Of a stretch of DNA of 64,000 nucleotides, positions 51,520 through 60,100 are shown one piece after another. The DNA lies in contig JAFWRQ010000036.1 of assembly GCA_017519865.1 (NCBI GenBank), positions 16,238 to 80,237 of the forward strand, in the 5' to 3' direction. Numbering within the stretch: the stretch's first letter is position 1; every line of letters begins with the position of its first letter. Both the position numbers and the translations under genes were made by a program. The notes below the pieces were generated by a model that was not told the DNA's origin, did no database searches, and was given only the letters and a program-made list of their open reading frames with translations. The stretch is from Bacteroidales bacterium. GTDB lineage: Bacteria > Bacteroidota > Bacteroidia > Bacteroidales > UBA932.

Positions 51520-54500
51520 GAAGATTGTTCCTGCCTTTCGGCCTGCTTGTCCTGCTTTGCGCAGCGGCCGTCTCCTGTACTTCCCGCTTCAATCCCGAAG
51601 ACCCGTTTGCACGCGCCAAGTGGATAGGCACCTCCGAGGGGGTGCTCTATGCCGATTTCCTGCCTCAGTACCTGATATCGGCTGATATCACGATAACTGA
51701 CGGTCAGTCAAGCGCTTCCCTGCTGATGGGCGGCAACGATCCGCGCCTGATGGATGCCGACCTCAATATAATGGGCGTCGAAAACGACCGGGATGCGTCC
51801 TATATCCAGGTGGAGCTGGACCGGGAGTTCAAGAGGGTCTATGTCTACAGGACCGGCTACACCCCGGAGGATAAGCCCGGAAAAGTGTATCAGAGTTTCA
51901 AGGTGGCCGACAGCCTTCTGGTGGACCCGACTTCCAGGCTTACCGTAGCCGTTTCCTACAGTGAGCTGCGCATCCAACTGAACGGCACTAATCTGGGGCA
52001 GGTAGGCGTGGGCCCGCTGGGTAACGGCGGAGACTACATCGCTTATCCCCAGCTTTCCCAGATCGGCTGGCTGGTGAAGAAGGGCGACGACGCCCGTGTG
52101 AGCGACATCGAAGTCCGGGAGGCCCGCAAGCCCAATGCCCTCCTGTATCATCTTGACGGAATGACTGCCGAAGGTTCGGACCAGAAAGTCCTTGTCGATC
52201 CCACCCACGGAGGAATGCCCGTCCTGCGCAGCGCGTTCAAAGTCAAAGGGAAGGAAATCTCATCTGCCACGCTCTACGCCACTGCACGCGGCATCTATGA
52301 GGTCAACATCAATGGCGCCAGGGTCGGCGAGGATTATCTCGCTCCCGGACTATCCCAGTACAACAAGCATCACTATTACCAGACATACGACGTTTCCCCC
52401 CTGCTTAAGGACGGGAAAAACAGCATCCAGGTCTCACTTGCCGAAGGCTGGTGGTCCGGCGACATCACCTTCGGCGGAGGCAACCGCAACTATTTCGGGG
52501 ACCAGCTGGCTTTCCTGGGCAGCCTCTACGTGCAGTACACGGACGGCAGTTCCACTGTAGTCGTTACCGACCCGTCCGACTGGGAGGTGACCACCGACGG
52601 CCCGGTCGTCTACGCCAGCCTCTTCCAGGGCCAGGTGACCGATGCACGCAAGAGCATCGAAGATGCCGTGTGGCACAGTGCGGAGGAGATGGTGCTGGAC
52701 GGCCATGTCTCCGACGCCACCTTCGGGCAGACGGCCCCTCGCACGGATGAATATGACGGCTGGCAGCTGGTCCGGCAGGCGGACCCGTCACCGCGCGTTT
52801 TCGCGGTCCTGACCGCCCAGGGCGTCACCGAGGTCCGCCCGGGCGTATTCGTATATGATATGGGCCAAAACTTCGCCGGCATTCCAAGCATAACCCTCCG
52901 GGGACTGCAGGAAGGCCAGCAGTTGCGTTTCCGCTATGCGGAGGTACTCTACCCTGACATGCCCGAGTACAAGGGCAACGAAGGAATGCTGATGCTGGAG
53001 AACATCCGCGGTGCCATGGCCCAGGACATCTATGTCGCATCCGGTGCGTCAGAGGAACTCTTCGAGCCTCATTTCACGCAGCACGGATATCGCTACCTTG
53101 AGATTACCGGCGTCTCGAAGGCACCCTCCCCTGCCGATGTGAAGGGTCTGGCCCTCAGTTCAGTACAGGATTTCACGGCGCATTTCGAGTGCAGCAACCC
53201 TCTGGTGAACCGCCTCTGGGAAAACATCAAATGGTCGATGCTGGCCAACTTCATCAGCATCCCCACGGATTGTCCCCAGCGCAACGAGCGTATGGGATGG
53301 AGCGGCGACTTGAGCGTATTCAGCCGCACGGCCACCTATCTGTCCGACGTGGACGCCTTCCTCAACCGTCACATGCAGGCCATCCGCGACGTCCAGATGC
53401 CGGACGGACGTATGCCTGACGTCGCCCCTATCGGCGGTGCCTTCGGCGGCCTGCTGTGGGGCAGCGCCGGCATCACCGTCCCTTATGAGTGTTACCGCCA
53501 GTACGCAGACACGGCCATCCTGGATCAGCACTACGAGGCGATGCAGCGCTATATGGAACTGATTGCAGACAAATACATCGAGAAGGATTCCGGCCTGATG
53601 ACTCAGGGAAGCCGAGGTTTCGGCGGCCTGGGTGACTGGCTGGGGCCGCAGAACGGCCAGCTGGACAATTCGTCCATCTGGGACGCATACTACATCTTCG
53701 ACCTGCAGATAATGGTTGAGACCGCCCGTGTCCTGGGCCGCAGCGAGGACGAGGCGCTCTACTCCAGGCGCCTGTCCGAGCGCAAGCAGGAATTCGTCAG
53801 CAGGTACCTGGACCCGGCGACGGGACGTTTCATCGCATCGGAGTATGCCAGGGGCCGGAGCGGACAGCCCATCCACATCCAGAGCAGTTACGTGTTGCCC
53901 CTGGCCTTCGGCATCATCGACGACGATGCACTCCGCGCAAAGGTCGTCGGCAACCTCGCCCAGACCCTGCTGCGCCCTGGCACTACCGACAACGGCATCA
54001 ACTGTCCCCCCTACTCTCTTATGACCGGCTTCATCACCACCGCCTGGATCAGCAAGGCGCTCAGCGACAACGGACGCAGTGACCTGGCCTACAGGTTGTT
54101 GCAGCAGACCTCATATCCCAGTTGGCTGTATCCTGTCACCCAGGGAGCGACCTCGATATGGGAGCGTCTCGACTCCTACACCAAGGAGCGCGGATTCGGA
54201 GGGAACAACTCGATGAACTCCTTCAACCATTACTCGTTCGGAGCCGTGGGCCAGTGGCTGATGGCTTACTCCCTTGGCATCGACAGGGATCCGTCAGCAC
54301 CCGGTTTCAAGCACTTCATCCTTCATCCGGAGGCCGACCCTACCGGTCAGATGACCTGGGCGGAGGGCTGGTACGACACGCCATACGGCCGCATCGAGAG
54401 CAGCTGGAAGCGGTCCGGCGGCAAAGTAGAATACACTTTCACCATCCCTGATGGCTGCACGGCAACCCTGCGCATCCCCGGAGTCCCCGAACAGGAGCTC

Positions 54501-54524
54501 TCTCCCGGGCACTATCAGTTCTGA
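51516..54524 (+). CDS. GH78 alpha-L-rhamnosidase lipoprotein, second copy
   Basis: 1002 residues. MRRLFLPFGLLVLLCAAAVSC is a lipoprotein signal. Residues about 30-210 are a lectin-like extra domain (DADLNIMGVENDRDASYIQVELD), followed by the GH78 N-terminal sandwiches (SATLYATARGIYEVNINGARVGEDYLAPG), and an (alpha/alpha)6 barrel from about 560 with TDCPQRNERMGWSGD: D585 and E591 lie in the conserved acidic motif. NNSMNSFNHYSFGAVGQWLM and a C-terminal beta-sandwich follow. It should release alpha-L-rhamnose at the cell surface. It overlaps the upstream GLUG-protein gene by four bases. Confidence 0.93.
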   Translation: MRRLFLPFGLLVLLCAAAVSCTSRFNPEDPFARAKWIGTSEGVLYADFLPQYLISADITITDGQSSASLLMGGNDPRLMDADLNIMGVENDRDASYIQVELDREFKRVYVYRTGYTPEDKPGKVYQSFKVADSLLVDPTSRLTVAVSYSELRIQLNGTNLGQVGVGPLGNGGDYIAYPQLSQIGWLVKKGDDARVSDIEVREARKPNALLYHLDGMTAEGSDQKVLVDPTHGGMPVLRSAFKVKGKEISSATLYATARGIYEVNINGARVGEDYLAPGLSQYNKHHYYQTYDVSPLLKDGKNSIQVSLAEGWWSGDITFGGGNRNYFGDQLAFLGSLYVQYTDGSSTVVVTDPSDWEVTTDGPVVYASLFQGQVTDARKSIEDAVWHSAEEMVLDGHVSDATFGQTAPRTDEYDGWQLVRQADPSPRVFAVLTAQGVTEVRPGVFVYDMGQNFAGIPSITLRGLQEGQQLRFRYAEVLYPDMPEYKGNEGMLMLENIRGAMAQDIYVASGASEELFEPHFTQHGYRYLEITGVSKAPSPADVKGLALSSVQDFTAHFECSNPLVNRLWENIKWSMLANFISIPTDCPQRNERMGWSGDLSVFSRTATYLSDVDAFLNRHMQAIRDVQMPDGRMPDVAPIGGAFGGLLWGSAGITVPYECYRQYADTAILDQHYEAMQRYMELIADKYIEKDSGLMTQGSRGFGGLGDWLGPQNGQLDNSSIWDAYYIFDLQIMVETARVLGRSEDEALYSRRLSERKQEFVSRYLDPATGRFIASEYARGRSGQPIHIQSSYVLPLAFGIIDDDALRAKVVGNLAQTLLRPGTTDNGINCPPYSLMTGFITTAWISKALSDNGRSDLAYRLLQQTSYPSWLYPVTQGATSIWERLDSYTKERGFGGNNSMNSFNHYSFGAVGQWLMAYSLGIDRDPSAPGFKHFILHPEADPTGQMTWAEGWYDTPYGRIESSWKRSGGKVEYTFTIPDGCTATLRIPGVPEQELSPGHYQF

Positions 54525-54569
54525 AATGCTTCTGCAAGTTTGTACGGGCACATCGTGGCGTCAGTAATA

Positions 54570-54599
54570 TTGTTTACTTGTAAATAATTGCTATATTTG
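54570..54599 (+). promoter_or_regulatory. Promoter of the second esterase gene
   Basis: TTG (54570-54572), 19 bases, TATATTTG (54592-54599). Leader about 57 bases to ATG 54663. Confidence 0.65.
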
Positions 54600-54662
54600 C
54601 TCTGACTATCACATAACTTCATCAACTCTAAGGACTCTTAACACACTTTCAATAACATTTAT

Positions 54663-55892
54663 ATGAAACGAATCCTTCTTATCTGTGCTGCGGCACTGAT
54701 GACCCTGAGCCTCTCCGCTCAGGAATGGGCCAATTTCAGTTTCGGAGGCGCCCGTAAACCCTCCCCTGAGTTCATGGATGGCAAAGTTGCCTTCCGTTAT
54801 ACTGCTCCCAACGCCAACGCAGTGACCCTCAACGGTTCCTGGCAGGGCGGCCGCAATGTCGCCATGACCAAGGACGAAAACGGCATCTGGGAAGTCATCA
54901 TCGACACTCCCGCCCCGGAGATCTACACCTACACATTCTCGGTCGACGGCGTCTCCGTCAGCGATCCCCAGAATGTCCTGGTACAGCGTGACGGCTCCCG
55001 CTTCCTGACCATGCTCATCGTCCCCGGCGAGTTCACCGAGAACTATTTCGAGTCAAAGAAACAGCACGGCACCGTCCTCCATCCCTGGTATTCCAGCAAG
55101 ATCATGGCTACCGACAACCGTCGTCTGACAGTCTATCTTCCTGCCGGCTATTTCGACAATCCCCAGACCCGCTATCCGGTTCTCTACCTGATGCACGGTG
55201 CCGGTGGTGATGAGGAGGCCTGGATCTCCATGGGCCGCGCCGCCCAGATCCTTGACAACCTTATTGAGAAGGGTCTCGCCAAGCCTATGATCGTGGTCAT
55301 GCCGAACACCAACAACAACCAGTATGCAGCCCAGACCCTGGGCATCCCTAATGCCCAGATCGCCCAGCAGCAGCGCCCTCAGGGCGGCCAGCAGGGCGGC
55401 CAGCGCCCGCAGGGTGCCCCTCAGGGCGGTCAGCGTCCCCAGGGCGGCCAGCAGGGTGGCGGTCAGCCTAACCCGTACGCCAATGCCTACGAGCGCAGCC
55501 TAGCCGAAGAGATCGTCCCCTTCATCGAGAAGAACTTCCGCGTCATCGCCAATCCTGACAACCGCGCCATCGCCGGTCTCTCCATGGGTGGCGGCAATAC
55601 CTACACCTGCTCCACCATGTATCCGGATATGTTCCGCTACATCGCTCCGTTCTCCGCTGCTATCTTCGGCGATATGGACAAGGTCAAGCTGCAGGCCATC
55701 AAGGATGCCGGCTGCAAGCTCTATTTCATCGCTTGCGGCTCTGCCGACTCTTTGATCACTACGTCCGACAACCTTGACAAGGCGCTTACGGAAATCGGTC
55801 TCAAGCACACCTATATGGTGACCGAGGGCGGCCACACCTGGGCCAACTGGCGTCTCTACCTCAACACGCTCGCTCCGCTTCTGTTCAAATAG
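54663..55892 (+). CDS. Secreted esterase with CBM48-like domain and Gln/Gly/Pro insert
   Basis: 409 residues with signal peptide MKRILLICAAALMTLSLSAQ. An E-set/CBM48-like domain (about 35-125: VAFRYTAPNANAVTLNGSWQGG, GIWEVIIDTPAPEIYTYTF) precedes an alpha/beta hydrolase (about 140-409) with YPVLYLMHGAGGDEEAW, nucleophile S307 in AGLSMGGG and the terminal TEGGHTWANWR histidine. It shares this architecture with the esterase at 28493-29632. Residues 235-270 are a low-complexity Gln/Gly/Arg/Pro repeat (RPQGGQQGGQ units) inside the hydrolase domain. It is probably a feruloyl/acetyl esterase. It is monocistronic with a promoter and terminator of its own. Confidence 0.88.
   Translation: MKRILLICAAALMTLSLSAQEWANFSFGGARKPSPEFMDGKVAFRYTAPNANAVTLNGSWQGGRNVAMTKDENGIWEVIIDTPAPEIYTYTFSVDGVSVSDPQNVLVQRDGSRFLTMLIVPGEFTENYFESKKQHGTVLHPWYSSKIMATDNRRLTVYLPAGYFDNPQTRYPVLYLMHGAGGDEEAWISMGRAAQILDNLIEKGLAKPMIVVMPNTNNNQYAAQTLGIPNAQIAQQQRPQGGQQGGQRPQGAPQGGQRPQGGQQGGGQPNPYANAYERSLAEEIVPFIEKNFRVIANPDNRAIAGLSMGGGNTYTCSTMYPDMFRYIAPFSAAIFGDMDKVKLQAIKDAGCKLYFIACGSADSLITTSDNLDKALTEIGLKHTYMVTEGGHTWANWRLYLNTLAPLLFK
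55365..55472 (+). repeat. In-frame Gln/Gly/Arg/Pro-coding tandem repeat
   Basis: Degenerate repeats of a CAGGGCGGCCAG-like unit, coding residues 235-270 of the esterase as RPQGGQQGGQ-type units. All units keep the frame. Confidence 0.8.
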
Positions 55893-55929
55893 AGCGGCGA
55901 CATCCTGACGCTTTCCAGGAGTAATTGCA

Positions 55930-55957
55930 GCAGGCGTCCCGGTTTCGGGGCGCCTGC
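55930..55957 (+). terminator. Terminator of the second esterase gene
   Basis: GCAGGCGTCCC (55930-55940) pairs with GGGGCGCCTGC (55947-55957) in an 11-bp stem with one G-T pair and a 6-base loop; GTTGTTTCCTGTTT follows. It lies 37 bases after the esterase stop. Confidence 0.75.
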
Positions 55958-56081
55958 GTTGTTTCCTGTTTGAAGTCCCTCGACCTCTTCGCCAACTTCG
56001 GAATCCTCAGCGCAGGTGACAACACCCCCCGAGCAGACCCTAGGCGGATTCCTCCCGAAGCTCTGGAAGAAACAGGTCAGT

Positions 56082-57194
56082 TCAGTCGAGGACTTCGGCG
56101 AGTTTCTTCGCCAGCGCTTCGCCGCGGAGGCCCCGGGCTACGACTATGCCTTCGGGGTCTATCAGAAGGTTGTCCGGAATGGAATTGACAGAGTAAACCC
56201 CTGCTGCCACGCTCTTCCAGTACTTCAGGTCGGAGAGATGGATCCACGGCATCTGCCATTCGATGATAGCCTTTTCCCAAGGCTCCTTTTCGCTGTCGAA
56301 AGAAAGCCCGACAACATCGAAGCCCTTGTCGTGATACTGTTTGTAGGCATCCCTTACATTGGGCATTTCGGCCTTGCAGGGGCCGCACCAGGAGGCCCAG
56401 AAGTCAACCAGCACCCATTTGCCCTGGCCAACGTACTCGCTCAGCTTATGCATATTGCCTTCGGTATCGGCCTCTTCCAGATCCAGGAACTTCTGGCCGA
56501 TGACGGCGCTCTTGACATCTTCAGCCTTCAGTTCTTCGGCCATGGCTCCCTCCAGGCTCTCCTTTAGATCCACCACGTACGGATGCCTGGCAAAAGGAGT
56601 ATCCGAGGAGACCAGTTCGTTGAACTTCGCGTAGCCCATGACTTCGGGGACGTTTTCAATGAAAGCGACCGGAATGATATTGTCCATGTTTTCCTCGATG
56701 ATGGCCATTTCTGTATCAGCGAACTGCTGGTAAACGTCCTGATACCGGGCGACAAATTCATCCTCGGTGGAGTTCTGCTCCTCCTTTGGAAGCGCCAAGA
56801 AATCACTGACGAGTCTGTCCAGCCGGGCGTAGGCCTTGGAGCTCCGCTTGTCACACTCCGTCAGTTTGTTATTCAGGGCAGATCCTGTGACGGAACTGTC
56901 AGTGAAATTGATTTGGATGGGAACCCCGTCATTGAAAAGCAGGTAATTCCAGTCGGAACCCTCGACTACAATGCTCAGGAAAGCATCTTTTGCGGCCTTC
57001 CCCTTCATCTCGAAAGTGCCGTTGGTCACTACCGCACTGTCGATGTCGTCGGCCACGATCCGGTCCACCAGATAAACGACTGCACCATCCTGGGGAGCGT
57101 TCTTGCCTGTAATAACATACTTTGTGTCATTTCCGGAGCATGCCAACATACCAGCGGCGACCACCGGAATCATAAGGAAGGAGTGAGCTTTCAT
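56082..57194 (-). CDS. Thioredoxin-fold lipoprotein (DUF4369-like plus TlpA/ResA-type domain)
   Basis: 370 residues from ATG 57194; the frame extends upstream to 57347 but across the promoter. MKAHSFLMIPVVAAGMLACSG is a lipoprotein signal. Residues about 24-120 match the DUF4369 pattern (YVITGKNAPQDGAVVYLVD, GTFEMKGKA), a helical linker follows, and about 235-370 is a thioredoxin-like domain with WASWCGPCKAEMP and the cis-proline segment VNSIPDNLLIDPEG. Proteins of this layout are periplasmic thiol-disulphide reductases or sensors in Bacteroidota. It is convergent with the esterase and has its own strong promoter. Confidence 0.9.
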   Translation of the reverse strand: MKAHSFLMIPVVAAGMLACSGNDTKYVITGKNAPQDGAVVYLVDRIVADDIDSAVVTNGTFEMKGKAAKDAFLSIVVEGSDWNYLLFNDGVPIQINFTDSSVTGSALNNKLTECDKRSSKAYARLDRLVSDFLALPKEEQNSTEDEFVARYQDVYQQFADTEMAIIEENMDNIIPVAFIENVPEVMGYAKFNELVSSDTPFARHPYVVDLKESLEGAMAEELKAEDVKSAVIGQKFLDLEEADTEGNMHKLSEYVGQGKWVLVDFWASWCGPCKAEMPNVRDAYKQYHDKGFDVVGLSFDSEKEPWEKAIIEWQMPWIHLSDLKYWKSVAAGVYSVNSIPDNLLIDPEGIVVARGLRGEALAKKLAEVLD

Positions 57195-57251
57195 TTCCAA
57201 AGAATTTATAAAGTTCGTTTTGATCTTCCAAACTGTCTGGATGATTCTGGA

Positions 57252-57283
57252 CAAAAATAACCATTCTTTCCTGTCCGGACAAA
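57252..57283 (-). promoter_or_regulatory. Promoter of the thioredoxin-fold lipoprotein gene
   Basis: On the minus strand, TTTG (57283-57280), 20 bases, TATTTTTG (57259-57252): both boxes exact. Leader about 52 bases to ATG 57194. Confidence 0.75.
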
Positions 57284-57322
57284 TCGTCGTAATCCTGACT
57301 TTAACGCGACGCATAAAAAAAG

Positions 57323-57345
57323 GCCCGTTCTTAAGCGTCACGGGC
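57323..57345 (-). terminator. Leftward terminator at the edge of the A+T-rich island
   Basis: GCCCGT (57323-57328) pairs with ACGGGC (57340-57345). Read leftward the stem is followed by CTTTTTTTATG. It would end transcripts coming from the OLD-like gene (stop at 57589) about 250 bases downstream, before the core gene promoter at 57283. Confidence 0.7.
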
Positions 57346-57588
57346 AATTTCAGGCAGTCTTTCGGCTATTTCCGCCATCACAAAACGACAGCGAGACAAA
57401 CAAATCATTCATGCTTGTCTCGCTGTAAATCAGTATGTTAAGAGTAAAACTATCTCTTAATACTCTTCCTCGTTAAAGATATTGTTATTAATTGATTATT
57501 AGTCATTTAACTATCTTTCGCGTTTGATTAGACAAACAAATTATAGTTTCTGAGGGTTTCAAATGATTGGTTTGTTTGTAGAACAGAA
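57346..57588. other. Non-coding A+T-rich junction with several short inverted and direct repeats
   Basis: No gene of reasonable length. A 12-bp perfect inverted repeat is at 57388-57399/57415-57426 (CAGCGAGACAA with TTGTCTCGCTG); an AGTAT-TTAAGAG hairpin with one bulge is at 57432-57444/57454-57464; AGACAAACAAAT occurs at 57394-57405 and again at 57530-57541, and its core reappears inverted at about 57565-57572. The base composition changes here from GC-rich to A+T-rich. It could be an integration scar or a transcribed structured 3' region. No tRNA can be folded from it. Confidence 0.6.
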
Positions 57589-58962
57589 TTAACGGTGAAG
57601 AAAAGCATTAATATCTCTAAACAATTTAGTCATATCTTCCGAGTATTCTTTTTTGATGGATCCTTTCTCATCGACCAAGCCCAGTTTACCTTGCATAGCA
57701 GCTCGTTCCGGCTTATCTCGAACGTCATCAGCAGGAATAATCCAGGCCTTATACCCATATCTTCCATAGTCCCTGCAAAATAACTCATAATCATCTCTCT
57801 TATCTCCATCATAAATCGCTCCAACCTTTTTAAAACCGAGGCAATGAAGAATATAAGCTATATCGGTAATACGGCTTGCCCCACCAGCTCCAAAACCAAA
57901 GAATGGAATGTGCGATTCAATCCCTATTTGTCGGGCGATTTGAGGATATATTACGACATCTTCCTGCCCTTCGGTAATGATTAACCCATCCTCAGTAAAG
58001 AAACATGACCGTGCATCATTTCCAAAAATGTGAGGATTATTAATGTTTCTAAGAGTAGATTTGAACAGACTTCGGCATCTGTCATCTATTGAGTCTATTA
58101 CTGAAGCGTTATTTTCCTCATGAATCCTTGCAATTACTCCTCCATTTACTATTGAGTCCATAGAGACCATTGTTGGAGAATGGGTTGAGATTACCACCTG
58201 TGTAGTTGTTGTAATGTCCATCAATGCATCCAATAATCGTAGCTGCAACTGAGGATGCAAGCTTAACTCGGGCTCATCAATCACGATTATTTCATTTGGA
58301 TTTGAGTTATAAATAGCATCCGCAATGAACATCAAACTGATTATTCCTTCACCAAGGCCATCCGAATTATGAATTACGCCGCCGTCTTTCATAACCTTAA
58401 CGTAATAACTCCCCGAATCTTCTTGATCTATTGTCCAATGTAATTCTTTGCCAAGAATTCTCCAGAATAGTGAATTGAAGCCACGGCTGTTCTTACTTAT
58501 GTCAAACAATCTATGCGAAAAATTATCACTTACGCTCGCTCTAAACTGAGTAATTTCTGGATTATCAATAAAGGTGTCTCTATTCCAAATGTTTCTCCCA
58601 AAATAAGGATTGAAGACTCTTCGCGCTGGCAAAAAATACACTCTTGGCCTATTCCTATCCGACCAAACGGCTTCGCTCCCTCCCCCATCTACAGTTGCTA
58701 GAGTTGTGGCTGTATCATCAAATCGTACTGTTATTGACACACTATCACCAGCTTGGTGATTCCGTTTTCCTGAAGTAAATGAGACATTCTCATTTTTAAT
58801 GGAGATTTTTTGAAAACATTCTACTAATGTTGACTTTCCGCCACCATTGGGTCCAATAAGAACAGTAAGACCACTACCTCTTTCTCCTGTGGGAACTGCC
58901 AACTCTAAAGTTTGCATTGTAGCAAATGACCGAAACCCAAAGCATGATATTGACTTAATCAT
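57589..58962 (-). CDS. OLD-like ABC ATPase fused to a TOPRIM nuclease domain
   Basis: 457 residues. N-terminal ABC-type ATPase: Walker A GPNGGGKST at 37-45, ABC signature SDGLGEG at 200-206, Walker B IIVIDE at 225-230 followed by PELSLHP, and the switch His261 in STHSP. C-terminal TOPRIM domain (about 325-457): E331 in ITEGQED and the acidic pair D385/D387 in IYDGDKRDD. This is the layout of OLD-family nucleases used in phage defence. It is shorter than GajA, and no UvrD-like GajB is adjacent, so it is not Gabija. It lies 85 bases downstream of the TIR gene on the same strand. A single-gene defence system or a DNA-end sensor linked to the TIR gene are both possible. Confidence 0.83.
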   Translation of the reverse strand: MIKSISCFGFRSFATMQTLELAVPTGERGSGLTVLIGPNGGGKSTLVECFQKISIKNENVSFTSGKRNHQAGDSVSITVRFDDTATTLATVDGGGSEAVWSDRNRPRVYFLPARRVFNPYFGRNIWNRDTFIDNPEITQFRASVSDNFSHRLFDISKNSRGFNSLFWRILGKELHWTIDQEDSGSYYVKVMKDGGVIHNSDGLGEGIISLMFIADAIYNSNPNEIIVIDEPELSLHPQLQLRLLDALMDITTTTQVVISTHSPTMVSMDSIVNGGVIARIHEENNASVIDSIDDRCRSLFKSTLRNINNPHIFGNDARSCFFTEDGLIITEGQEDVVIYPQIARQIGIESHIPFFGFGAGGASRITDIAYILHCLGFKKVGAIYDGDKRDDYELFCRDYGRYGYKAWIIPADDVRDKPERAAMQGKLGLVDEKGSIKKEYSEDMTKLFRDINAFLHR

Positions 58963-59047
58963 AGATTGATATCCGACATATTTTTTTGAAATACATAACT
59001 ATTTCGGTTGGTCCTCTCAAGAATCGCCAAGGTTGTCCCCACCGTTT

Positions 59048-59959
59048 TTATAACAACTTAGAAGCATCAAACTTATAACCTGCCGCCTTCAGTTCTTTTG
59101 CCACCAATAGTTCCCATCCTGGTGCCATAGGGGTATAAACCACTCCACCTAAATCGCCAGGGATTTCCAAGTTACCTTTTACCAAAGCACAAACATTACT
59201 ACGACCAAGTTTAGCACATAAATACCCATGTTCAAAAACCACATTCTGACGTGCTCTATCTTGATATTCGCATGCATCTTTCGCCTTCCCTTCATCACAT
59301 GGAGTGTAGAGTACGACACCAAAACCGACGTTGGTGTATTTCTCGATTTTCTCGATTATGGTTTGGCCTTCGTTAGGTTGCTCGCGAAGGATAATGGGGT
59401 TGAAGCCAATCTTCATCAGGAACACCTTCACTTCGTTGATGGCCAAATCATCATGACCATGGACAATGAATATACTTGACTTATCAATAGATTCTGATAC
59501 TGTGGAGGAAACAATTATGTCTTCCTTAATACAAGGAATCAATTCTATCTTCTCGATATCAGCCTTCATCTGATTGATAAGACGTCTTATCTCATCCTTA
59601 TATTCCTTTATGACATCAGTTCCCCAAATATGCCATACCTGTGATTCGTACTCATGCCTATAAGTGCTGTTAGGTGCCGTGAACGAAGTTTTATAAATTT
59701 CCACATTAAAAACATGCCATCTCTTATAAGCTTCTGTAAAGGATTTCTCTGCAGCTTCATCATATTCCACATGATCACGTGTGCGTGCGGGATAAAAACC
59801 GCCATAGACGGAAGGAGAGCCAACGACAGGCACATTTGTTTGAAGCAGTTTTTCTCCTTTCTCGATTTGTGTATTAAGTAATTCTACGAATTTATCTTTC
59901 TTGATTTTAAGAGATGCCTCAACATAAAGCGGTTCTTCAACATGTGCTTTCTTTGCCAT
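59048..59959 (-). CDS. TIR-like nucleotide-binding effector (Cap12/Pycsar TIR type, PF10137-like)
   Basis: 303 residues, no signal or membrane helix. Residues 1 to about 155 are a helical, charged N-terminal domain I cannot assign (FVELLNTQIEKGEKLL at the start). Residues about 162-285 are the TIR-like domain: IFIVHGHDD at 163-170, ILREQPNEGQTIIEK at 190-204, VGFGVVLYTPCD, and RARQNVVFEHGYLCAKLGRSNVCAL with E243 in the place of the catalytic glutamate of TIR NADases. In anti-phage CBASS and Pycsar systems this TIR family depletes NAD+ after binding a cyclic nucleotide made by the cognate synthase. A CD-NTase is 1.6 kb away in the divergent operon. A terminator between this gene and the AAA_15 gene suggests its own promoter. 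Confidence 0.82.
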   Translation of the reverse strand: MAKKAHVEEPLYVEASLKIKKDKFVELLNTQIEKGEKLLQTNVPVVGSPSVYGGFYPARTRDHVEYDEAAEKSFTEAYKRWHVFNVEIYKTSFTAPNSTYRHEYESQVWHIWGTDVIKEYKDEIRRLINQMKADIEKIELIPCIKEDIIVSSTVSESIDKSSIFIVHGHDDLAINEVKVFLMKIGFNPIILREQPNEGQTIIEKIEKYTNVGFGVVLYTPCDEGKAKDACEYQDRARQNVVFEHGYLCAKLGRSNVCALVKGNLEIPGDLGGVVYTPMAPGWELLVAKELKAAGYKFDASKLL

Positions 59960-60060
59960 AAGTAAATAGCATTATATGATTCCATGCATTCGTCTACAAC
60001 GATTCGTTTCCATAAACCTACAAACAAGCGCGAAACTTCGGAACGATTATTCTCAAAAAG

Positions 60061-60077
60061 CCTGTGTAATTCACGGG
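60061..60077 (-). terminator. Leftward terminator after the AAA_15 ATPase gene
   Basis: CCTGTG (60061-60066) pairs with CACGGG (60072-60077), one G-T pair, 5-base loop. Read leftward it is followed by CTTTTTGAG. It lies 24 bases after the AAA_15 stop and separates this gene from the TIR gene. Confidence 0.55.
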
Positions 60078-60100
60078 TTTTGGGGTTGGTTTACTAATCA

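Noticed and set aside
55365-55472. CRISPR-like or mobile repeat
   Set aside because: The repeats are in frame within an esterase gene and encode Gln/Gly/Pro units, so they are a coding low-complexity tract.
57388-57426. tRNA or CRISPR repeat
   Set aside because: A single 12-bp hairpin; no cloverleaf, no CCA end, and no regular repeat-spacer pattern.
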